NCBI GenBank assembly: GCA_964462125.1
Contig: CAYWXT010000127.1
Coordinates: 1 to 15,197 of the forward strand
DNA length: 15,197 nt
Origin: JAWLFY01 sp964462125
GTDB lineage: Bacteria; Planctomycetota; Planctomycetia; Pirellulales; Pirellulaceae
Reading direction: 5' to 3'
Shown: one piece after another, positions 1 to 6,466 of the stretch
Numbering within the stretch: position 1 is the stretch's first letter
Layout of the letters: each line of letters opens with the position of its first letter
Notes under the pieces: generated by a model
The model's database searches: none
What the model saw: only the letters and a program-made list of their open reading frames with translations
Told to the model about the DNA's origin: nothing
Translations under genes and position numbers: made by a program

Positions 1-694
1 ATGCCAAGGTGCCGAACATCGATCGGCGACGTCGGCGACGGATCGGCGATTCCGCGACGATTGTCGGGCCGTGTCGGACGCCAGGTCTGGATGACGTGAT
101 CGGGTCCCAGTTGGCGGGGGAGGGAACCGCGACGGATTGGGTGTCAGCGGCAGGTTCCTCAGCGGCGGGCGATGGCGATGGAACTGTTGCGCGGCGTTGT
201 GGTGTCATTTCCGGGGAACGCGTCATTTCCGGAGCCAATGTCGACCGGGCCAATGTCGCCGGGGCCAATGTCGCCGGGGCCACCGGGTCTGCCGCCGGCA
301 GCAGTCCTTCCAGGGGATCGTTGAAGGCGGGCTGGTCTCTGGCAGCGTCCGCCTCCCCGAGCCCCTCGGTCTCTTCGGAGCTCATGGTCTTTTCGGGCGA
401 GAGAGGGGGATGGGGGGAGCGGGCGTCGACGCCGAAACGGGAGTCGAGGGCGGCTTTCTGTTCAGGGTCCTCTAAGATCGTTCGGGCTCGCTGCACCAAC
501 CGGGTCGCCTTCCGCCATACCTTCTCGTCCACTTGGCCACGATGGGCGTGTAACCGTCGCATCGTGCGCAGGACCGCCGCTTGAATCTTGACGGAATCTT
601 GCTCGCCCGCTTCCAGGCCCAAGAGCTGATAGGCGTGGGGGCGTTTGATTCCGGGAGGGATCGAGAGGAGTTCGTAAATCGTAGAATCGGGCAT
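1..694 (-). CDS. J-domain-like N-terminal module protein, partial (C-terminus beyond window)
   Basis: An open minus-strand frame of 231 codons starts at the ATG at 694-692 and runs off the left edge without a stop. Residues 6-90 (IYELLSIPP, then AYQLLGLEAGEQDSVKIQAA, then LEDPEQKAALDSRF) match the J-domain-like module common at the N-terminus of planctomycete proteins (pattern LLGIPP...YRLLG...NPEKKAAYD). The canonical HPD of true DnaJ domains is absent, so chaperone function should not be assumed. Residues 91-215 are a low-complexity Pro/Ala/Thr/Glu-rich linker. Six consecutive Arg (219-224) just before the edge suggest a positive-inside flank of a membrane segment, which is inference. The start lies 10 bases after the coaX stop, with no clear Shine-Dalgarno, so the gene is probably the last known member of the rpmA-obg-coaX unit. 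Overlapping plus-strand frames have no recognisable content. Confidence 0.72.
   Translation of the reverse strand, partial: MPDSTIYELLSIPPGIKRPHAYQLLGLEAGEQDSVKIQAAVLRTMRRLHAHRGQVDEKVWRKATRLVQRARTILEDPEQKAALDSRFGVDARSPHPPLSPEKTMSSEETEGLGEADAARDQPAFNDPLEGLLPAADPVAPATLAPATLARSTLAPEMTRSPEMTPQRRATVPSPSPAAEEPAADTQSVAVPSPANWDPITSSRPGVRHGPTIVAESPIRRRRRRSMFGTLA
235..279. repeat. 15-bp tandem repeat, 3 copies
   Basis: Three adjacent 15-base units read ccaatgtcgaccggg, ccaatgtcgccgggg and ccaatgtcgccgggg on the plus strand. They lie in frame in the linker of the J-domain-like gene and encode ATLAP-type pentapeptides on the minus strand. A related 11-base word, gtcatttccgg, occurs twice just left of it (204-214 and 222-232), encoding PEMT twice. 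Confidence 0.85.
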
Positions 695-704
695 CGGGCA
701 CTGT

Positions 705-1583
705 TCAGTCGAACGCTTGGCGGTCGTCAGCCTTCACCACCGCCGGGGAGGGCCCCTTCAATCTTGGCAGATCCAACAGGGCTCGGCAAACCAAATCGGG
801 ACGGTGTTCGGTGGCATGCCGCAGCAGCGGCTCAAGGGCGGAGGCGTCTCCGCCGGTCAACACCACCGGCGTGGCAGTTGAAGCGAACCTGCCGGTCTGC
901 ACCTTTCCCCCGGCTGCCTTGCTGGAGGAGCGGCCGGTGAAGGGCTGATCTCCATTGTGGTAGAGCTCGATGATCCGGTCGATCGAACCGGCGAGTCCAG
1001 CGAGGACGCCGACGCGGATGGCGTTTTCCGTGTTGGTCGCTGGGATCCGAAGGGGGCTGTTGCATCGCCAGTCGACGATCGGCAGGGCATCGGTGCCGCT
1101 GGCCAACGCAGCGACCTGCAAGCCGATCCCGGGCAGGATCGCCCCCCCCAGAAACGTCCCGTCATCGCTGACCCGATCGATGGTAATGGCCGAGCCGACA
1201 TCGACCACGACCAGCGGTGAGTGGAACTCACGGTAGGCGGCCCAGGCACCGAGGAGCCGGTCGATCCCCAGCCGATCCGGTTGATCGACCTGGATCGGCA
1301 TCGGAACATGGGTGTGGGTAACGTGGGAGACGGCCAGGGCCTTGGGGAGCTGCGAAATTGCCTCGCGGAACCGCTGAACCGAAGCTCGATGCACGCTAGC
1401 GATTCGCCACTCCAAATCGGCACCCGCCAAATGCTCCAGCGTCCAACTCACGACGTGCTGGGGCCATTCGGGTTGGCCCAGTGGTGAGGCCCAGCGGACC
1501 GATTGCTGATCGGCGGTGCGAGCGACCAGCTTGACCGCCGAGTTCCCGATGTCGACGGCGACGACAGACCGGTCACCGCTCAC
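705..1583 (-). CDS. coaX: Type III pantothenate kinase
   Basis: This 292-residue protein catalyses the first step of coenzyme A synthesis, the ATP-dependent phosphorylation of pantothenate, in the cytoplasm. The CoaX (ASKHA fold) motifs are in order: phosphate-binding DIGNSAVKL (11-19), GIDRLLGAWAA (106-116) with the family's catalytic aspartate, VVDVGSAITID (126-136), GTFLGGAILPG (142-152), ENAIRVG (186-192) and the late LTGGD (242-246). Length is slightly above the usual 240-270. The GTG start at 1583-1581 is chosen because GAGGAG sits 5 bases upstream and the first motif falls at the expected distance. The GTG overlaps the obg TGA stop in a GTGA tetranucleotide, implying translational coupling. 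Residues 211-235 (GRSSSKAAGGKVQTGR region) look like an insertion relative to compact CoaX proteins. No type I (coaA) kinase is visible here. Confidence 0.93.
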   Translation of the reverse strand: MSGDRSVVAVDIGNSAVKLVARTADQQSVRWASPLGQPEWPQHVVSWTLEHLAGADLEWRIASVHRASVQRFREAISQLPKALAVSHVTHTHVPMPIQVDQPDRLGIDRLLGAWAAYREFHSPLVVVDVGSAITIDRVSDDGTFLGGAILPGIGLQVAALASGTDALPIVDWRCNSPLRIPATNTENAIRVGVLAGLAGSIDRIIELYHNGDQPFTGRSSSKAAGGKVQTGRFASTATPVVLTGGDASALEPLLRHATEHRPDLVCRALLDLPRLKGPSPAVVKADDRQAFD

Positions 1584-2776
1584 GGTGTCTCCTCATGGGC
1601 TGCGGCGGCACCCGGCGGGGCGGCGTTGTCGTCGGGAAAGTCTTTGGGTTGGAGCTCATTGGAGAGATTCGCGGTCGGCCCGGCCAGGTGGGGTGGTTGC
1701 TTGCGGCGATCTCGTTTCCGCGATTCAAAACGGTCGTCTGAGGGGCGGGATTCCAGCACCTGTTCCCCCGCCTCGCGACGCTCTTGGCGGCGCCGCTGCA
1801 CCCGCGCCATGATTTCCTGGATCAGCCCCGGCAGTCCCTCCCCGGTGACCGCGCTGACCAACCACACCGCCTTGCCAATCGCCTCGGCGAGTCGATCGCG
1901 TGCTTCGCCGGATCCCGGCAGTTCGCCTTTGGTGACGACCACCAGTTCTTCTCGCTCGGCGAGAGAGGCATCATATTCGCCCAGCTCCGAGCGGATTGCA
2001 TGGTAGTTCTCAATCGGGTCCGTTTCATCGATCGGCGTCGGCTCGACGAGATGGACCAACACCCCTGCCCGCTCGACGTGCCGCAGAAACTCGTGCCCCA
2101 AGCCGACCCCGTCGCTGGCGCCTTCAATCAACCCTGGGATGTCAGCCAGCACGAAGGAACCTCCGTCCTGGAGGTCGACGAAGCCGAGGTTGGGGTGTTT
2201 GGTCGTGAACGGGTATTCGGCGATTTCGGGACGGGCGCTGCTCACCCGGCTGAGCAAGGTGCTCTTGCCGGCGTTCGGCTTTCCCACCAATCCGACGTCA
2301 GCGATCGAGCGCAGTTCGAGAATCACCCGCCGAGACTCCCCCGCTTCGCCGAGGGTCCGTTGGCGGGGGGCCTGGTTGGTGCTGCTTTTGTAGCGGGCGT
2401 TGCCGTGGCCCCCTTTTCCTCCCCGCGCCACGACGCATCGGTCTCCGGGGCGGACCAGATCCTTGATGACGAATCCGTGCTCGGCATCGACCACCGTGGT
2501 TCCGGGGGGAACTGCCAATTGTTGATCGCGCGCGGTGCGGCCGTGACGGAGGGAGCCTTGCCCCGGCTGGCCGTTGGCGGCGCGGATGAATTTCCGATTG
2601 CCAAAGGCAGCCAAGCTGTTCACCCCATGCTCTGCGAGCAACACGATGCTCGCCCCGTCCCCGCCGTCCCCACCGTCTGGGCCTCCTTTGGGGACATACT
2701 TTTCCCGGCGGAAGCTCATGCATCCGTCGCCGCCTTTGCCGGCGTGCAGTTCGATTTGGACGCGGTCGACGAACAT
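1580..2776 (-). CDS. obg: Obg/CgtA family ribosome-assembly GTPase
   Basis: This 398-residue P-loop GTPase is of the type that assists 50S subunit maturation and links it to the nucleotide/stress state. The glycine-rich Obg fold fills about 1-158 (HAGKGGDG, GGPDGGDGGDG, RGGKGGHGN). The G domain follows: G1 GKPNAGKST (165-173), switch I YPFTTKHPNLG (188-198), G3 DIPG (212-215), and G5-like SAVTGEG (308-314). The G4 position reads TKGE (282-285) instead of NKxD, which is unusual. Residues 328-398 are a charged, Pro/Ala-rich tail with no recognised OCT domain. The ATG at 2776 is preferred over an in-frame TTG at 2806 because MFVDRVQIEL is the standard family N-terminus; neither has a clear Shine-Dalgarno. 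The gene follows rpmA, the classical order, and overlaps coaX by 4 bases. Confidence 0.95.
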   Translation of the reverse strand: MFVDRVQIELHAGKGGDGCMSFRREKYVPKGGPDGGDGGDGASIVLLAEHGVNSLAAFGNRKFIRAANGQPGQGSLRHGRTARDQQLAVPPGTTVVDAEHGFVIKDLVRPGDRCVVARGGKGGHGNARYKSSTNQAPRQRTLGEAGESRRVILELRSIADVGLVGKPNAGKSTLLSRVSSARPEIAEYPFTTKHPNLGFVDLQDGGSFVLADIPGLIEGASDGVGLGHEFLRHVERAGVLVHLVEPTPIDETDPIENYHAIRSELGEYDASLAEREELVVVTKGELPGSGEARDRLAEAIGKAVWLVSAVTGEGLPGLIQEIMARVQRRRQERREAGEQVLESRPSDDRFESRKRDRRKQPPHLAGPTANLSNELQPKDFPDDNAAPPGAAAAHEETP

Positions 2777-2849
2777 GGGTGCAAGATTGCAGGAAGGGAC
2801 AAACAAAAAACGGCTGACCCGAATTCGATCGGGGCAGCCGCAAAGTCAG

Positions 2850-2897
2850 GCGTATCGTGCGATAGGCGTATCGTGCGATAGGCCGATCCTGCGATAG
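2850..2897. repeat. 16-bp tandem repeat with palindromic core, 3 copies
   Basis: Two identical units gcgtatcgtgcgatag (2850-2865, 2866-2881) are followed by a diverged third (2882-2897, three substitutions). Each identical unit contains the near-perfect palindrome tatcg-tg-cgata. The array sits in the 130-base spacer between rpmA and obg, so it would lie in the obg leader of a shared transcript. Confidence 0.88.
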
Positions 2898-2906
2898 GCC
2901 CAGCGG

Positions 2907-3158
2907 TCAGCTGGCCAAGGAATCGACGTTGACCCGTCGCCCTTTTTGGTCAAAGCAAACCTGGCCGTCGCTGAGAGCAAACAGGGTGTAGTCGTTTCCC
3001 ATGCCAACGTTGCGACCGGGACGAAATTTCGTACCCAGCTGGCGAACGAGGATATTGCCGGCGGTGACCTTTTGGCCACCAAAACGCTTGACGCCTCGAC
3101 GCTGCGCGTTGCTGTCGCGACCGTTGCGACTGCTGCCTTGACCTTTCTTATGTGCCAT
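2907..3158 (-). CDS. rpmA: 50S ribosomal protein L27
   Basis: This is an 83-residue protein of the large ribosomal subunit; the N-terminal tail of L27 reaches toward the peptidyl-transferase centre. The start MAHKKGQGSSRNGRDSNAQ, followed by GVKRFGGQKVTAGNILVRQ and a GTKFRPGRNVGMGNDYTLFAL segment, matches L27 along its length. There is no N-terminal cleavable extension of the Firmicutes type, as the protein begins directly at MAHKK. No Shine-Dalgarno is visible before the ATG at 3158. It precedes obg as in most bacteria, but the expected upstream rplU (L21) is missing: the gene 50 bases upstream encodes an exported protein of unknown function. Confidence 0.97.
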   Translation of the reverse strand: MAHKKGQGSSRNGRDSNAQRRGVKRFGGQKVTAGNILVRQLGTKFRPGRNVGMGNDYTLFALSDGQVCFDQKGRRVNVDSLAS

Positions 3159-3208
3159 CGGAATCAGTTGTTCGGGGAACCGGTGAATGCTGTTGCGAAT
3201 CGTGGAAT

Positions 3209-4198
3209 TTATCGAAACAACCAGCGGTAATCAAGCCGTTCGTCCAGCCCGTATTGTTCCAGCACATACATCTGTTCGGCGGTGTCGTCGTAGGCGGGGA
3301 CGCCGAAATGAATCTTGTCCTCGGTCTGCTGCATCGCGTCCCCGGGGCGGTAGAAATTCAGCGACAGCGCTTTCTTGCGATAGGGTGCGTCTGCTTCCGG
3401 CCCGTCCTGTTCAAAGGCGTTGGTCAATCCGAACACATTGACCGTGAGGAAGTCGATGTCGGGATCGACGTCTTCCCAGGTGGCCACCCCCCAGACCCCA
3501 GGCGCCTCTGGGTCGCTGGAGCGGGGGATCTTGACCGAGGAAATCTCAACGCTGTTGTGCAGCGGAGCGGTGATCTTTTCGCGGTTCGCGATCTTCTCTT
3601 TGGCCGTCGGCAGGATTCGGTCGACGACCTTCTCTCCGGAGAGGTGATTTTCCAGGACCATCATGGGGAAGGCGCGCCGCGAGCTGTAACTGACCGATTC
3701 GACTCGCCGGTAAACGTCCGACCCGGCGAGCTCATCGGCGGCCGGTCGCAGATCGTTACCGCGGTAGCGGACCCGGTAAACCATGTACCAAACCAGCTTT
3801 CGCTGCAGCCGACCATCGGGCCGCGGGATGTCAATGTAGATGTGACGCAGCGGTTTGAAGGCGAATTCCAGGCAGTAGATCTCGCGTCGATGGATGACCT
3901 GCTTGGCCATTTCGGCCAACGTCCGGCTACGCGGATCGTAATGGGGCCGCCCTTCGGGGTGATCGTCGCTCTGCCAGTTGATCTCCGGATGGGCTTCGAT
4001 CAGCCCGGTGAGGGACATCGGGCCGCTATAGGTCTCTTCCGGGGCGGGGGCTGGCGGGATCACGGTCAGCACCCCGGAAGCAAACTCCGTCTGGACCTCC
4101 ATCGATGGGTCCGGACCATCCTCCGGTGGCTGTGCGGTCGCGACGGTCGCGCCGAGAAATGACAGGAGTACGAATTTGTGGAGGCGTCGGGCAGCCAT
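3209..4198 (-). CDS. Exported protein of unknown function
   Basis: The 329-residue product begins MAARRLHKFVLLSFLGATVA, a typical Sec signal peptide (Arg-rich n-region, hydrophobic core, likely cleavage near ATAQ-PP at about residue 23). The rest is soluble, mixed alpha/beta in character, with no membrane segment. Notable stretches are a DPRSRTLAEMAKQVIHRRE segment (about 90-110), a tyrosine/arginine-rich strand pair (WYMVYRVRYRGNDLRP, about 138-153) and VWGVATWEDVDPDIDF (about 237-252). I recognise no catalytic motif or named domain; it has the look of a conserved planctomycete secreted protein. The ATG at 4198 is preferred over an in-frame TTG at 4204. It lies between the Tat-signal gene and rpmA on the same strand and so may share their transcript. 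Its role in the periplasm or cell surface is unknown. Confidence 0.8.
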   Translation of the reverse strand: MAARRLHKFVLLSFLGATVATAQPPEDGPDPSMEVQTEFASGVLTVIPPAPAPEETYSGPMSLTGLIEAHPEINWQSDDHPEGRPHYDPRSRTLAEMAKQVIHRREIYCLEFAFKPLRHIYIDIPRPDGRLQRKLVWYMVYRVRYRGNDLRPAADELAGSDVYRRVESVSYSSRRAFPMMVLENHLSGEKVVDRILPTAKEKIANREKITAPLHNSVEISSVKIPRSSDPEAPGVWGVATWEDVDPDIDFLTVNVFGLTNAFEQDGPEADAPYRKKALSLNFYRPGDAMQQTEDKIHFGVPAYDDTAEQMYVLEQYGLDERLDYRWLFR

Positions 4199-4233
4199 GA
4201 CCAAAACCGTCGGTATCGTATGAGTGAAATGGA

Positions 4234-4259
4234 CCGCGCTGCCGAACTCGGCGGCGCGG
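4234..4259 (-). other. GC-rich intercistronic stem-loop
   Basis: ccgcgctgccg (4234-4244) and cggcggcgcgg (4249-4259) form an 11-base-pair stem with a 4-base loop; one position is a U-G wobble on the plus strand and an A-C mismatch on the minus strand. It lies in the 65-base spacer between two minus-strand genes. No U-tract follows on the minus strand, so an RNA-processing or stability element is as likely as a terminator. Confidence 0.45.
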
Positions 4260-4263
4260 CGAC

Positions 4264-5844
4264 CTATCGCAGGTCACTTGCTGATTGTACTTGGTCCCCG
4301 TCCGCTTCGTTTGAATCGGAGCGTTTTGCAACCTCGGGTCCGTCGGTTGGCGGCCCATCGGCTTCGGGAGTCCCTTCGCCGTCAGGGGAGCGGGTGAATT
4401 CGAACGAATTGGCGAATTGGATATCGGATCCGGCGAAGGTGTCGATCACCCCGGCGTCCATCGTGAACGTCGCCAGCGCCCGATTTCCCTGCTCGTCGGC
4501 CAAATGGATCACGACCCAACGGACGGGAACGCCCTCCACTTGGCCGTTGGCGGTGACCTGCAGCCCCAGCAGCCCCGATTCGGTCACCCCTTCGCTGGCG
4601 TCAACAAATTCGGTGAGCTGGTCGCCAAGGGACTGCCGGACCTGCTGTTCGAGGGCCGCCAGCGTCCACTGGCGGTCCTCGGGCAGGACGACCAGGGGGC
4701 GGATGTTGCACTGCGCGATGCTGCGGTCTTGCTCGATCATTCGCATCATCGCCGAGCCGGGGACGTCGCGCATCATCCGCCAACGGCGATTCATCAGGAC
4801 CGAGATCCCCAGTTCCCGGCTTTTCAATGCGACCAACGTACGCTCGGCCGGAACTGGCTCGGTGATCTGCAGCGGGCGCGGGGAGGTGGGCAACGCGATC
4901 GGGCTCTCCAGCGGTTTGCGGAGCAGCTTGATCGTCGCGGCGACATCGAATCCCGGCTTCGCTTTCCCGATTTCGCGAGTCTCATGGACCGCCATCGCCA
5001 GCCAACGACAGAAGCCTAGGTGGCGGTCGAAGGTCAGCTTGCCGGCGATGCGGAGCTTGGTCGGGACGCCGTTGACCGTGCCGTCGATGTTGCCTGCCAG
5101 GCGAATCTTCGCCTCCGACTCGGTCAGCTCAACCAGCTCCCCCTGCACGTCGTTCGATTCCACCGACGACAGGTTCAACAGCGAGCGGACCGCTTCGGAC
5201 TCGGTGGGGAACGTGGAACCAACGCGTACCGCAGACTCTGGGAGCAACCGGTCGACGGCCATGCTCGATGCCGGGACTTCCAACAGATCCAGCTCTTGGT
5301 GGCTGAAGTAGTCGTCCACGGCATAGATCGTCTCCGGGAGCGTCTCGCGGCGGACGACCGTTTGACGGGCGCCATCGCTCAATGCCACCTGATGCTCGTC
5401 GCGGTTGAGCCGGCGCCGGCTCGTCGCCTGATGGTAGTAACGCTCGGCGGCGGTCACCAGTGACCCTCCGGCTGCTCCTTCGGGCAACCGGTAACGTTCT
5501 TCGTAATCGAACACCGCCCGGCTTGTGAGCGGGAACTCGGACGTCCGCTTTTTCGACGCCGGTGAACGCTCGGGAACATGGACGTTCCCTTTGACGTCCA
5601 TCTCCAAGCGAACGCGGAACAGTTGTCGCTGTTGGTCAACCCGCAGGGAAACCTCGCTCTCAGCCAACCCCGCTGGCGGCTCCGGCTTCTCTGCCGCGAC
5701 CCCGTTTGGAGCGATTGCCGTTAACGCCCCAGGGGAGGCGCCCGCCAGGGCGAGCAAGCTCGAGCGGCACAGGAACCGCCTGCGAGTTTCCGGCGCCGAC
5801 GCATTCGATCGGGGGCCGGGGGTGCTCAGTCGGTGTGCGGTCAT
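4264..5844 (-). CDS. Tat-exported protein of unknown function, PsbP/Mog1-like C-terminal region
   Basis: The 526-residue product starts at the ATG at 5844. A twin-arginine signal is visible: TRRRFLCRSSLLALAG (20-35), close to the S/T-RRxFLK consensus, then a hydrophobic stretch and likely cleavage at GVAA-EK (about residue 51). Residues 60-300 appear beta-rich with many charged strands and no motif I can name. Residues 345-484 (LGISVLMNRRWRMM ... IVMDAG-like ATFTMDAGVIDTF ... IQFANSFEF) have the layout of PsbP/Mog1-like domains: a 'poor-fit' N-terminal strand, a helix LAALEQQVRQSL, then several strands. This assignment is inference from pattern only. The C-terminal 40 residues are acidic, low complexity. 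It is the first gene of the minus-strand run, facing the long intergenic region that separates it from the sigma-factor gene. Confidence 0.8.
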   Translation of the reverse strand: MTAHRLSTPGPRSNASAPETRRRFLCRSSLLALAGASPGALTAIAPNGVAAEKPEPPAGLAESEVSLRVDQQRQLFRVRLEMDVKGNVHVPERSPASKKRTSEFPLTSRAVFDYEERYRLPEGAAGGSLVTAAERYYHQATSRRRLNRDEHQVALSDGARQTVVRRETLPETIYAVDDYFSHQELDLLEVPASSMAVDRLLPESAVRVGSTFPTESEAVRSLLNLSSVESNDVQGELVELTESEAKIRLAGNIDGTVNGVPTKLRIAGKLTFDRHLGFCRWLAMAVHETREIGKAKPGFDVAATIKLLRKPLESPIALPTSPRPLQITEPVPAERTLVALKSRELGISVLMNRRWRMMRDVPGSAMMRMIEQDRSIAQCNIRPLVVLPEDRQWTLAALEQQVRQSLGDQLTEFVDASEGVTESGLLGLQVTANGQVEGVPVRWVVIHLADEQGNRALATFTMDAGVIDTFAGSDIQFANSFEFTRSPDGEGTPEADGPPTDGPEVAKRSDSNEADGDQVQSASDLR

Positions 5845-6466
5845 GGACAGGAATTGAGTCGAAGGTCGTCAACGCGTCAGAAATACTCCACTCTGTAGAT
5901 CGGCCCTGAGCGCGAACCGATTGACCTCAATTCGGTCGCCAGCGTCAGATTCACCGAGGGCTCGGGTCGCGTTTTGAAACGGATGTCTCAAAACGAGAAA
6001 CCCAATCCTACAAAAGTGATTGAAAATTTTACAATTTGGCGAGACTCTTTGGCAGTTTCCCGGTCGGTTGGAGGGACTCATGGACAGGCGTATGCGTTGG
6101 GGATTTTCCGGCTCCGCAACGATTTCTCGGTCGCAGCCCAATATTTTCCGTTTTTGGCCCCGAATTCCCACAGTTGGTCCGCTGTGCGCAGTGAGCTGCC
6201 ACCGGACCGTCGGAACTGACGTCGGAACGGGTAGGATCGTCGGTGCGTATGAATGAATGAACCACGTGGCAAGGAGCCATGGGGAGCTCGTCACCATCGA
6301 TCGGTTGTCGCCCTTCAGGGGCGGCGGTCGGGTTCAGGTGGCGACCGGAACGAAGTACCGTCCGAGGGACAGGGCGATTTCCGGGTGAGAGGCCCCCGCC
6401 GAGCAATCCGCCGGGGTTGCAGGGAACTGGAGACCGGTCAGGGGACCAGCACTGGGAGGAAGGCAG
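5845..6466. other. 622-base non-coding divergent region
   Basis: This region separates the minus-strand run from the plus-strand sigma-factor gene and should hold promoters for both. An AT-rich island lies at about 5985-6040. The right half (6250-6466) is GC-rich and able to fold, for example cgccc-ttcag-gggcg at about 6309-6323. A direct repeat cgtcggaac occurs at 6208-6216 and 6220-6228. Short frames here on both strands show no protein-like composition, signal peptide or domain. I found no tRNA or known RNA element. Confidence 0.6.
6005..6034 (-). promoter_or_regulatory. Candidate sigma-70 type promoter for the minus-strand run
   Basis: On the minus strand TTGTAA (6034-6029) and TAGGAT (6010-6005) are separated by 18 bases, each matching the consensus hexamer at four of six positions. 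They fall in the only AT-rich island (about 5985-6040) of this intergenic region, about 160 bases before the Tat-signal gene. Weak matches of this kind occur by chance, so this is only a candidate. Confidence 0.25.

Noticed and set aside
1784..2881. 365-codon plus-strand frame opposite obg
   Set aside because: It is a shadow of obg; no recognisable motif or start context.
6208..6241. ECF-type promoter suggested by GGAAC followed by CGTC
   Set aside because: The spacings (9 and 21 bases) do not fit the roughly 16-17 bases needed.
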